This document shows positions 36,343-48,059 of a stretch of DNA of 64,000 nucleotides, one piece after another. Under the pieces are notes generated by a model that was not told the DNA's origin, searched no databases, and saw nothing but the letters and a program-made list of their open reading frames with translations. Source of the DNA: Sternotherus odoratus (lineage: Eukaryota > Chordata > Testudines > Kinosternidae); assembly GCA_032164245.1 (NCBI GenBank), contig JAVMKO010000004.1, forward strand, positions 30,667,626-30,731,625. Reading direction: 5' to 3'. Both the position numbers and the translations under genes were made by a program. The first letter of the stretch is position 1. Each line of letters opens with the position of its first letter.

Positions 36343-36432
36343 AGATGTTCCAGCCAGGAGGTGTGTGGACTCACTGTAGGAGTCGCTAGATGTTCCAGCC
36401 AGAAGAGGTATGGACTGTCTGTAGAAGTCCCC
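36343..36432. repeat. Two-copy 45-bp tandem repeat
   Basis: Copies at 36343-36387 and 36388-36432 both start AGATGTTCCAGCCAG and end near GTAGRAGTC, with several differences. They lie in a GC-enriched stretch (about 35730-37110) that may be an old LTR; see rejected items. Confidence 0.8.
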
Positions 36433-37644
36433 AGAGTGGTTTGACCTGTTCCTCCCCATGGTTCAAAGAAAGATTTTAATAGGCTTCATTAGGAGCCTCT
36501 TTTTTATTTTAAATGTTCCACCATTGAGAGCTGAAATCATTTGAGATGGTGCAGCCTGCAAAGAGCTGAAAATCACTAGGAGAATGATGTACAGAGATCA
36601 CAGTAGAGAGACAGGTGGCAGCATAAGTTGACTCACAGTTGGCTGGTGAATGAGTCGCTGGTGAGGTGGTGATCAGAGCAAGCTACAACAGGGCATTTGG
36701 TGGAGAGGGGCAGTGGATGAGTGCCCGAGTAGCGGAGCGTGTAAGATGGTAAGTGAACTCTGCAGATGCATCTTTGAACTCTGGGCCAGCACTGACCAAG
36801 GACAGCAATTGTGAGTGAGGTGCTGAGAAGGTATGGGCATGCTATAGGGACTTTGGGGTTGCTGGACTTAAGAACATGAGGGGAAAAATACACTACCCAC
36901 CTTACTTGGGAATGGGTCTTTTTCTCATGGTTTATGCTTATGAACCCTGTTTGCTGTGTTTTCCCAAATTAAAGCCAAGTTACTTCCCTCCTTTAATTAA
37001 AAGTTTCTTTTCTACACTCAGACTCTGCTTGCGAGTGGGAAACTATTGCCTCTCACAGGCACCCAGAGGTGGTATGTAATTTCCCCAGGTTACAGGTTGG
37101 ACGCTTGAGGTAGATCTGTGTTGTATTGCTGGAAGGATATTGAACCTAGCCTTAGTTGCTGCTGGCTTTGCCTCGCAGAAGGGTTATACTTTTCTTGAAC
37201 TAGACGCTGACAGAGGAAAGCAGTGATAGAAAGTGACCCAGAGAGGGTAACTCAGAGATCCCCCTCTATTGATCCCCTTAGGGCCCTCTTGGAGCTGGTG
37301 GAATAGGTTGTCTCGGGCTCCCCTACCACTGCCCCCACTACTGCAGTGTGTATGTGTTTGCTAACCACTAGGGCACCCAGCCACCCATGACTATTACAGG
37401 TACATAATGTTACATAAAAAACAAACATACATAACCGAGTATATTATGGACAGCAATTAGAGATGGCCTTACACAGACTGCTAAGATCCAACCACTTAGA
37501 ATGTAGGAAGTTTTTGGATTTAAATCTGAGTTTTGCAACTATTTCTTCAAGTAGCATGAATCAAAACTATGAATCTGAACAGACCAAACAGTGGGAAAGC
37601 TTATATTCAGATCATATTCCACATCTTAACTGCATGGTCTAGGC

Positions 37645-37929
37645 CAGGGTTTCTCAAACCAGGGGTTGTGACCCCCAGGGGGGTCACCGAGCACTCCCAG
37701 AGGGGTCACGAGCTCCTGGCGCCGCTTAAAAGCCGCCGAATGAATTACTTCCACATTCAGCAGCTTTTCCGTGGACATGCCAAGCTATTTTGGGAGTGCT
37801 TGGCATGTCCGCCAAAAATAGCCGCGAAAGTAATTTATTCGGCGGCTTTTTGGCGGACATACAAGGGTCCACCGTGGCTGCCAATGTGTAAAAAAGGGGT
37901 CGCAGTTCAAAAAAGTTTGAGAACCGCTG
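37645..37929. mobile_element. hAT MITE, 285 bp
   Basis: The ends are CAGGGTTTCTCAAAC and GTTTGAGAACCGCTG. The flanks GTCTAGGC (37637-37644) and GCCTAGGC (37930-37937) match at 7 of 8 bases, as an aged hAT target duplication. Confidence 0.88.
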
Positions 37930-38636
37930 GCCTAGGCCTATCTTTAAGAGCAATACGATTCACAGCAGGGGGTTTCAATTTTTTCATAATATGGACTGCA
38001 TCTTAGTACAGATTGCTCTGTAGACCATGTCCATGTCTGAACAAGCTACTTCCCCACCAACCACATAATACCACAGACTTGGAACCATGTAGACCTCCTT
38101 CTCTTTCTATTTCCAATCACATAATTTATCTGGGCCAGCTACTGCTATTTCTTGGAAACATAACATTAAGAAACTATTACAGTTATCATTAGTGTGAACT
38201 AGAAAGAATATTATTCCTTTTGAAAATACTTTATTTCTTGTCCCCTTTTGCTCTTCATTTAATTTCCCATCTAAAATCTACTGGTCTTCCCCAATTGCTT
38301 CCTTCCCCTCTTCCCTGCATATCCTGCCTAGCCTCTTCTCCTCTACTTCTTTGCCCAGCTGCCTTCATCCCTGGATATTTCTCTCCTATTGGGTTCTGGC
38401 AGCTCCTGTCACATTGATGGTTCCTGTTTCCTTTTCTCCTCATACTGTATGTAGCAACAAAGTTGGTAGAGGTAGCTAGGCTGGCTCCTCTTCATTGTCT
38501 ACAACTATTTTGATGGGCCTACAGTCTTTCCTTTGCACCATGGAATCAGCCAGGTTTTTGACTACCAGAGTAAGTCCCATTCAAAATGCAGCTGAAGGAA
38601 GAGAAGGTGCTGCTGACTGCCTTATAACTTTTATCC

Positions 38637-38768
38637 CAGTGGTTAGAGCACTCACCTGGGATGCAGGAGACTCCGGTTCAATTCTCGTCTCTCTGCCAGA
38701 GGGGGAGAAAGGATCTGAACACAATGTTTTCCAACTGTCAGAAGAGGGCTTTAACTACCAAGATATAG
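38637..38768. repeat. tRNA-like foldback repeat, copy 3 (best left arm)
   Basis: The left arm GTGGTTAGAGCACTCACCTG with B-box-like GGTTCAATTC at 38675-38684 closely resembles the first two thirds of a tRNA. The right arm (about 38712-38768; GGATCTGAAC ... AGGGCTTTAACTACC) is the degraded inverse partner. There is no anticodon-arm and acceptor-stem folding good enough to call a tRNA gene. Confidence 0.55.
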
Positions 38769-38890
38769 GATGTTCTGGTATGGGGTTCTCTCAATCTCTC
38801 CTATTGAAGCTGTTACCCCGAGAATAAATAATGAAAGAGTGATGGTGGGGGATTGGAAATACAGCCTCCCATGTGCCCAAACCACTGTCG

Positions 38891-38910
38891 CTCTCTCTCT
38901 CTCTCTCTCT
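38891..38910. repeat. (CT)10 microsatellite
   Basis: Ten perfect CT units, with no clear functional context. Confidence 0.95.
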
Positions 38911-39019
38911 GGCCTAATGGCTATTTGAATATTTATCCACAGCAAAACAGCCATGTGACAAAAAGAGAGAACAAGCATGAGAATGACCCAGTAGCCTGGT
39001 GGTGAGGGCACTGTGACCC

Positions 39020-39117
39020 TTCCTGGTCCCTAGAGCCCAGGCTTCAACCCAAGACCTGTGAGCTCAAGTCACTGGCACAGGCCAGACATGGGTGTCTAGT
39101 TCCTGTGTAGACATACC
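39020..39117. mobile_element. Fragment of a GTGTAGACATACC-ended MITE
   Basis: The block CCTGGTCCCTAGAGCCCAGG ... GGGTGTCTAGT ... CTGTGTAGACATACC resembles the right half of a common reptile MITE whose termini read GGTATGTCTACAC. The left terminus is missing. Confidence 0.55.
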
Positions 39118-39194
39118 ATAAGTTACTTAGGAGATAAAAAGGATTTTGAAAATGGAGTTTCTCTCTTCCCCATGCCACTCCCAATTGGCTAGTC

Positions 39195-39544
39195 CAGGGT
39201 TTCTTTCATTGCACTGTGACACCCTTCTGAAAATAAAAATTACTCCATGACCCCAGGAAGGGGAATGAAACCCGATCCCCACTGCAGTGGAAGGGGAAAA
39301 GCTTGAGGGCTTTAGCCTTGGGCAGTGGCTGTAACCTAAACCCTACCACCCAGAGCTGAAGTGGACCCTGAGCCCCACCGTCTTGGGCTGAATCCCTCTG
39401 GCTTCAGCTTTCACGCTGGGTGGTGGGGCTTGGACTTTGGCTTCAGCCCTAGGCTGCAGCAAGTCTAATGCCAGCCCTGGCAACCCCATTAAACCAGGGC
39501 CATGACCAACTTTGGGGTCCCAACCCACAGTTTGAGAACATCTG
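39195..39544. mobile_element. hAT MITE, 350 bp
   Basis: The ends are CAGGGTTTCTTTCATTG and CAGTTTGAGAACATCTG. The flanks GGCTAGTC (39187-39194) and GGCTGGCC (39545-39552) agree at 6 of 8 bases, both differences being transitions. There is no transposase. Confidence 0.8.
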
Positions 39545-41703
39545 GGCTGGCCTACAGAGAAGGCACTTTGGTTTAGGAGCCTAACAAGGATTCAATCATT
39601 CAGAAGTGGAGAATGTGATATGAGTGGAACTGGAGAATGATAGTCAGGTTTCAGGAGGGACTTAGTTTGGCATGGCACCTCAATGCAAACTGGGCCCAAC
39701 CTGCATATAAAGGTTTAGTGCCTCAGCATGTAACATCATTTTGCATACTTACAAAGATCTGTTTCCTACAATGTTTCAAAGCAGAAAGCTAAAACTATGT
39801 TAAATATGGAAGACAACAGGAAAGCCTCTGTTCTAATTTCTTAAGAGTGCCTTTTGTTCTCAACTTTTGAATGATTTAGTGCTCCTCAGGACAGGAAAGC
39901 TATGGCTCCACTGATTGTCCAATAGGAATGATTTCTGTGAACTATTCTGACACACTTTAATGCACAAATTACTCTATATGGAGTGCAAAATATTGAAGCT
40001 AACACAAACTTTTGCACAGCACTGCAGTTAGTGAGTTGTGTGCCAGTCCAAATTGCAAGAACTGGACAATCCTTTTCATGTTATGCCAGACTACTAAGTG
40101 ATAATTGCTGGAGCATTAAACCAGAGAATTTTCATCTGTATAACATTCTGCAGCATGATTTACTTTAATGAAAAACTTTTCTACAGTAGTAGTTCCAGAA
40201 TGTTTCAGTTAATGATATGGATATTTGTTTTGTTTTTGAACAAGCTATATACAATTTATCCTTTGATCTTCTTCGAAATTTTGAAAGTGAAACTCCAAAA
40301 AGCAAAAAGTGAGTAGAAATTCTTTGTCCCCCCCCCCATATATTGAAATCCATTCCTAGTCTCTAAGACATTGTTTGATTGAAACAAAGTGTTAAAATAC
40401 ATGTTTAAAATGTAATGCCATGAGAAATTTGAAATCTTTCTCCATGAAAAATGGCATATTTTCCTGAAAAAATACACCCTTTTTTATCATCCTCATGGAA
40501 ATAAAATGTCTTCCCATATTTCCCTTGAAGAGGGAGCCAGAGCTTCAAGTTCTTTTTATTTAAGTTTTGTGGAACTAGGGATATGTCTTACAAAGTTGAT
40601 ATTCAACCACACAACAAAAATATTTTAATAGGTGAGAAGACTCTCATTCATTGAAGTCCACGGCAGACTAATCCAATATAGGGTTATATAAACTTGACAT
40701 CCCAGTAAAAATGCTTAATAGGGCTCGTAAATTTTTTGGGTACTGCTTGTGGATCAATGACCGATAAGAAAAATATTGATCCTTAAGGATACTATTTCAA
40801 AAAAGAAATGCTACTAATGAACAATACAATGATAATGTAATACCTGGCTTTGTGCATACAAATTAATGGTGTTTCAGCTACAGTGTCTGGTGCCCAGACT
40901 GCCTCTCCTAGAAATAGCTAAGGCACTCTCAGTAAAAAATAAATAAATATATATTTGGGCTGCAAGGAATAAGTTCTATTCCTTTCACTGTGTTTTTATA
41001 GTCAATGTGTTTCTTGTCTGCAGAACATGGATTTCAGTTCAGTACAAGGCTCAGTCTTACTATCTCAAAATCACATGTACACATCATTTCCTAGAACTAC
41101 TACTAGATAATTCAAAAGGGCACTACCATGGACTCAGTACTAGTACTATAATTGCATCAGTAGAAGGCACATGTAGATAACGATGCTCTTAAATATATGA
41201 ATACAACGTAAAGAATACAAAATAAAAGTGAAGGTTAAGCTAAAACTGATATTGACATCGGGCTACTGAACCAAGAGCAGAGTGGCAATAAAGAAGCAGG
41301 AGGATTTAATCTGCAGAGGTACACAATGGAAAACCTTGTTGCTGCCAGCCTGGGTGAGAGCAGTAAATAAATGGAAGCTATCAGGAATAGGGCTAATGCA
41401 TAATGTATACGCTGAAAGTAAAAATAAACAAAAAAGTAAGACTCTTTTGATTACAGGGTTATGACTAGATCTGTGCAAACCCTGCAAATTCAGCAATGAA
41501 TGAGTTTGCAAACTGAACCCCTGCAGCTTGATTCATAAGGGCTAGAGGCAAAGCAACCCCACTCTTGAAAAATCATCTGGATCTTTGTGTTTGGCAAATA
41601 TGAACCTCTAAGCAGCTCCACGCAGATGCCTTCATACCTTTTATATCATCCCTTACAACTCCAGGATAAGAAAGAGAAGGTTCCATGGTATGTTGACTGA
41701 AAG

Positions 41704-41820
41704 CAGAGTGACCAAATGCCCCAGTTTTATAGGGACAGCCCTGATATTTGGGGCTCTTTCTTATATGGGCCCCAATTACACCTCATCCCAATTTTTCACA
41801 TTTGCTGTCTGTTCCCCCTA
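41704..41820. mobile_element. Short hAT-like MITE with GAGTGACCA end
   Basis: The left end CAGAGTGACCAAATGCCCC, the core TTTATAGGGACAGCCCTGAT and the tail TTTTTCACATTTGCTGTCTG match the layout of a short reptile MITE with GGGTGACCAG termini. The right terminus is degraded and no target duplication remains. Confidence 0.6.
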
Positions 41821-44800
41821 GCTGTGAGGACTAGTCAACAGCTTCTCAGTAAAGTGAACAAACTCACCACTGGCGAGCGTGGGCTGAGATTCAGGAGTTC
41901 AGCAAACCTCCAACCCCAAATTCTAACAGTATGGATATTTGGGTAATCAAGAGGGCAGGAGCCATTCCGCAGCAGGGAAGCCTCCCCTATGGCTAGGGAA
42001 TTGTCTTCCGCTTTGGTCTCCTCATGAATGCTTATTTGCTCCTGTGATAGCAGGACTGCAGAGGGCTCCTTGTGCTGTCACAGGGCCACTTACACCCAAT
42101 CCCTGCAGATGCAAGGGGGGGGGGGGGACTGTAGTCCTGAAGGGACAAAGCAGAGACTTTCAGCCAGGCCTCTCTCCCACTGCAGCCTACCCTACAGCTT
42201 GCTTCTGCAGGGAGCTGTTGTTACGGGCCCTGCAACAACACAGGGAGCCCTCTGCCCCATTCTCACCTTCCCATGACAATGGTTCTGCAGAGGGCTCCCT
42301 GCACTGCTGCAGGAGCCATTCAGTAGCAGGGTGGCTTGGGCGGCTCATTGTCATGCTCCCCACAGTTGTGGCTAAAGGTCTCAGTTCTATTAGCCTAACA
42401 GTCACATTATCTGAAACCCTTCTATGTTCCCCAGTGTGAGTCTTGAGACACATGTAGCATATCTTATCCAAATCCCTTCCTTCTCTCCCAGCATAACATA
42501 GAGGTTTGTCAAATAGAATTTCAGATATACTTGAGTATACTGTATTTGAGGTCCATTAAAGGGCTTGAAAAACACCCCACAAATTACTAGATACTCAGAG
42601 TATGTTTGTAGAATGCCATTTAATTCAATGGAGCTGTGCCAGCTAAGAACCTGGTTCTCCCTGAAGTCCCAGAGACCCTGGCTGGTAAGCTCTCCTGGTG
42701 ATTAACAGCACACACACTCATTAAATTATTATTATCTCTTGCCTTATGTTCCAGGTATAACACAGCTAGCAGAGGCCTTCTTCTGTCTCTCTGGCACAGA
42801 TGTTTATACTGCTTGCTTTCTTGGCCAAACTGTCCAGCTGGTGAGCTATTAGCTCATCAGACTCCCAGCAGGTGCAGCTAATCCACTGATCTTCCAGACT
42901 CAATCAGGCTACCTAACTCCCTCCTACTCTAACTATCCACTGCTGTGCATGTTCTAAGTGACTACCGTGCTGTCTCCCAAAAGGAGCTTTTTTATAGCTG
43001 CTAATAGCCCCCATCTCAGTCCCCAAGACCTTTCAATTAGATCATGTAATGCACTGGATCCAGCTCTGTGTGTGGAGCACCAAGGTGATATATTTTTATC
43101 ACCCTGTGTTAGTTAGTACATGAGGCACCAGAGAATTAGCCATCTGCAGTTTCTCATTGGCATCCTCTGCCAACCCCAGCTAGATACACCCAAGCCTTCT
43201 CACCTTGTAAACCACTTTGTGTGTTACTGCTACAATAGCTGAAAGTTTCCCTAGTGAGCTATTAAACACTAATAGGTAAGGAAGGGTTAACCCAGCTCTG
43301 ATACAGAATACAATTTGGTTTGGGTGTTCTTTCAAGTTTTATTTAAGGTTTTCAGCCAGAGTGTATCACAGATGATTTGTGATTTCATGAAACATTCTGA
43401 GAGTTGTCATGCCATTGGTCATAGCTCATAAACTTGACAATCAGATGCTAACTATTCTGTGTATGATGGAATACCACTTTCACAATGTTCCATATCATGC
43501 TTCTTTATAAATCAGAGTTTCTATGGAAAACCTAGATATTTTACAATATTTTTCCTTGTGTTCAGTTAATAAGCCACACATGTGTAAAAAATGGATGATT
43601 TTCTTATCAATTTTTGCAAAAGAAAAATTGCCTTAAAATAATATAGTATGACACAAAAATCACTTTTAGTGAGGAGTCCAGTGGCTTGAAAATTTCTGAA
43701 TTTTATTTTTGATGAAATAATTGATTTTGTTTTTTTGTTTTTTGTGCTATATAAATATATTTTAAACAAAACTTGTGACTTCAAATGAATGAATGAAGAG
43801 CAAATTTATTTGTATGCTAAAGATTGTTAACCAACTGTCTTGAAAGTAAAATTTCAGTCTTTTGCACTTTAGAGTTAGAAGGCCATTTAATCTGAGGTTA
43901 TATAAAGGTATATGCATAATGTATCTGATACAGAAAAAAATAAGCCTTATTAAAAGTAGCTAGTTCATTTGTACAAATACCAATATGTTTCTTGTTGGAA
44001 AAAATATTCACGATCACATACTGACTTGGGAAGTGAGCAAAGATGTTGAAGCTAAGAATATTTTTTAAAGACAAAATTCTCTCTTTGGATGAAGATGTGC
44101 AAGTCTCACTACAGTGAATGAGAGATCTCAGTTTACTATTGGCAGATTTTGACCGTAAAGATATTTGTTTTAGTGCAGCAAAAAAATTATCTTTAGGGGT
44201 CATGATATATTATTTGTTATCATGATCTATCTACAACCTATAATTTTCAAATTATCACATATATGTTGTGCACATCTTGCATTTACTAATATAGAAATTT
44301 GACCTCATCAAGACCTGGAGTCTAATGTATGTAGTTGCAATTCTCATTAAATTCAAGATGAGTTGTGGTTGCTATAAAGGCTGAAACTTGGTATGTTCTT
44401 CCTAAAAGCCTTCCATAATAGCTTACTGGTGTGTGAGTGAAAAGTCATTAACACAAAGAACATGCCTTAAAATAACACAAGAAGTTTACATATTGATTAA
44501 GTGGCCTAACAGTAGATTTGTGAAAGAATCAAAGAGGATCCCAAAATTTGATTTCCAGGGAGAACACGTATTGAAATGTGGCAAGAACTAGATGCCATAT
44601 GTTTATGAAAAATGTATTTCATTCCAGATTTTATATAGGTGAGCAGAAATTGTCCAAATCATAACAGTCAGGATTTCTATTGTACAAAGATCTCTCTCAC
44701 TCATGTCTTTTTCTCTACACACCCTCACATGAATAAATAACACCACTATCTGAACGTGGTTGTGTTGAAATTGCTTGAGTAATGTTAATGACACTAAATT

Positions 44801-45998
44801 GTGTTGTTGCCCTAAGTGTTGTTTCTTTTACTTGCATTTAGATGATAAAGACATATTTAAAGTAACTTAAATAATACTGTTGCTAATGGAAGTGCACTAT
44901 ATTTGAGATTCTTTGTGATGTTTTATTACAGTATCGAGTGCTTTTAAGGCAGTAATTATGACTGCTTTTTAAGTTTGGGTTAGCTGGCCTTTTTAGTAAA
45001 GATTTAAATCATTTCATAATGTGGTATTTTTCAGTACAGGAAACAACTGTTATTGTTTCTTGTTAAATAATGTGTATTGTTTTTAAAAATACAGGTTAAT
45101 GCAAGTTACTAGAGAGTGTGATACAAAACAGTTTGTATGGCGTGCCTATAGATGTCTTAAATTCTAGCCAGCACACAGAGCTGAAAAAGACCCCATGAAA
45201 ATTGTTAAGGATCTTGTTTTTATGGGGATTGTAAGTGGGCAAAATTCAGCACTGAGACTTTTTTAGCCATCTTTGATGCACTGACAATCAATAGCAGACC
45301 AGGTTATCCAACACTTAACCTTAACAACAGTAACAATAGCTTCTGTGGTAGAAATCTGATCAACAGGGTAGGAGAACAAGAAGTGAGTCTTAAAAAGGTA
45401 AAGAAGTCCTTGAAAGTTTCTCTGTTAACCTTTGAAATATGGGGATGGACTTACTATCCTCTTCCTGCAAAAATAATTTTTAAAAGTTAAAGAATTAGAG
45501 AACAGGAACCGCCAAAACAATTAGGTTACTTTGTTTTCCAGAGGGACTGAAAGTGTGAACGAGATGGAATATATAGGGAAAACTGTACCTCTTTGCCAGA
45601 TGATATTTTTACAGTAGAAAATAAACTCCCTCAAAGGACATAGCATATCTTAAGTGAAAGACCTGGGAGCAGGAGAAGCCCAGATCTATTGTAATTCAGG
45701 TAAGCAGCTCAGACAGACAATTAATCTTCCAAGCTGCTTGGAAGAAAAGGCAAGGTTTACCTGATGACAAAGGAGTTTCATTTTTTAACAGCTTCTCTGC
45801 TAGGATTCTGAATGAGAGAACTACCTTTAAGGAGACAAAGAAAAAAAGTTGAAAGGGTAAAGCATTTAATATGGTGGCTCAGTCATGATATTGACCAGTA
45901 CAAAACCTATTCTCTTGCAAAGAAGAACTGAATGATTCTAGATGTTAGAATTGGGAGAACATTTAAATCATCTCTCCTGAAATAACAATCGGCTAGAC

Positions 45999-46179
45999 CA
46001 GGGGCAGTCTTTTTTTTGGTCCAGATCCAAATATTGCAGTCAAGGTACAAATTCCAACTCCAGAGAAAATACTAAAAAATAATAACAATAATTATAATTA
46101 AATAAAAAGATTTAGAAGTCCATTGAAAAGGGTCTGGCAATCTGGTTTTAGCTTGCGGCCTGCCTATTTACTGTCTCTG
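45999..46179. mobile_element. hAT MITE, 181 bp, perfect 8-bp target duplication
   Basis: The ends CAGGGGCAGTC and ACTGTCTCTG are imperfect inverted repeats, flanked on both sides by GGCTAGAC (45991-45998 and 46180-46187). It holds an A-rich centre (about 46071-46110). Confidence 0.88.
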
Positions 46180-46998
46180 GGCTAGACACTCCCATTTTGC
46201 TTCCATTTTGGAGCAGGTTAATTGATTCTTATTTTTTCTTTCTCAGGTCCAATGGTGTATTATGAATTTCTGTTATTCATTTTAAATGTATTTAAGATGA
46301 ATCCCAAGTGGGAGTCTTCAACATCTAGGTATGGCATACTTTACTATCATTTTCAAATGCCTAAGAGAAATAAGGTTAACATATACCATACATAAGTAAG
46401 ATTACCAAATAGTCTACAGAGCTAGAGGTAATGTATAGGAAATAGAAGAAGACAGTCAAACCTTGTTTTCCATTTCTAACTGGGAGGTAGTCATTGTAGG
46501 AAGACTGCAGAGACAGATGGATTTTGTATCTTGCCATGACAGAAGGTGGGTGGTGATTTCTACTATTTTATGGAATGGAGTTCCATTCAGATATAGATAT
46601 AGATATATAGATATGTACACATACCACCACATCAACCCCTCTTTTGTTCTTAATGATTATTGCTGTCCTGTTAGAACCAGATCATGGAGAGGAAAACAGG
46701 GTCCCTCAGATACGCTGAGTAGAGCCCACTGAGGGCTATGAATACACATCAGTCAGAATCAGGTTCTTGGACCCATTATTTGATAAGGCATTGTAGTTTT
46801 GAGTTACTTGAATTGCTTTGACCTATGCTGTTTAGCGGGCAGGCCAATGGGTGGTGAATTATTAGTCTTTCATTTCATTGCCAAATGTAGTAAAGAGTCA
46901 AATGTGTAGTCAAGCCTGGAGGTCATGTATGTATAATAATAATGGCCATAATGTGGTAGACTCTTCTAGCTAGCTATGCCAAGAACGAATTTCTAGCA

Positions 46999-48059
46999 CA
47001 AGGGTGGGCAAACCCATGGGCCACATCCAGCCTGCGGGCCCCTCCTGCCCGGCCCCCGAGCTCCCAGCTGGGGATGTTCCCTGCAACCCTTTCCTCGCTG
47101 TAACCCCCTCCCCTGCAGCCTCAGCATGCCACACGGGCAGCACTTTGGCCCATAGCTCCTGAGGGTGGCTTTGGCGGTGCTGCGTGCTCCTCGCTCTGCA
47201 CTCCTGCAGGGCAGCGTGTCTAGCTCCTGCAGGCTGCGCGGAGCCAGAAATGCTGCACAGAGTGGTAAGGGGGCCAGAGCCGGGGCCGGAGGGCTGGATA
47301 AGGGGCAGAGGGTCCCAAGGAGCAGTCAGCAGGGACAGGGAACAGGGAGCGGTTGGATGGGGCAGAGGTTCTGGGGGTGGTGGTCCAGGAATTACTGAGC
47401 CCTTCTTAAAAAGAAATACTGCAGTTAGATTTTTTTATTTATGTTCTTATCTTTAAGGCTTTAGCATTCGCACGGGGAGGGGTGACACATGCATCCCCCA
47501 CCTCCACACATGGGGATGAGTGACATACACATTCCTGTATACTTCTCTCACCCAGGGTGGGTGACTAACTGATCCAACCCTTGCTGCCTGGTGCTCTCTG
47601 TCCTCCATGCCTGGTTGGGCCTCCGGGACTAACCTGCCTCTCGTGGTACCTGGTGCTGCATCTTCCTGAGGCAACGTGTGGGGGGACACATGGGCTCCCA
47701 TGCCACCCGGGGATGAGGAATGGGGTGTGTGTGTGTGTGAATAGGGTGTGGTAGTCCCTGAGGGTCTCTCAGGGTGTGGGTGGTGGTGAATAGGAGTCAG
47801 GGGACAGGTAGGGGGTGGGGTTCTGGGGGGGGCAGTTAGGGTGGGGATCTCAGGAGAGGGTGTCAGTGGACAAGGATCAGGGGGAAATGGATGGTTGAGG
47901 ATTCTGAGGGGGGCAATCAGGATGCGGGAAATGGGTGGGGGGTCGGATAAGGGGGTGGGGCCAGGTTGTTTAGGGAGGCAGAGACTTCCATACCCGGCCC
48001 GCTGTACAATTTTGGAACCCCCATGTGGCCCCTCAGGCCAAAAAGTTTTCCCATCCCTG
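46999..48059. mobile_element. hAT non-autonomous element, 1.06 kb, perfect target duplication
   Basis: The ends CAAGGGTGGGCAAAC and GTTTTCCCATCCCTG are inverted repeats, flanked by TTCTAGCA at 46991-46998 and 48060-48067. The interior is GC-rich and, toward the right, made of G-rich GGTGGGG-type low-complexity sequence. None of its open frames shows hAT transposase motifs. Confidence 0.9.

Noticed and set aside
35729..37110. Possible solo LTR (TGATGGGGTATTC start, AATTAAA-like signal near 36968-37000)
   Set aside because: Base composition and the tandem repeat fit an LTR, but I could not find matching ends or a target duplication.
38641..38690. tRNA gene
   Set aside because: The promoter boxes are tRNA-like, but the acceptor stem does not pair; it is part of a dispersed foldback repeat.
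41939..42439. 166-codon open frame
   Set aside because: No recognisable domain, no splice or start context; it contains local GCAGAGGGCTCC repeats and a 12-base G run.
42650..43330. LTR-like region with a minus-strand TATAAAAAAG box
   Set aside because: Suggestive only; no terminal TG...CA pair or target duplication identified.
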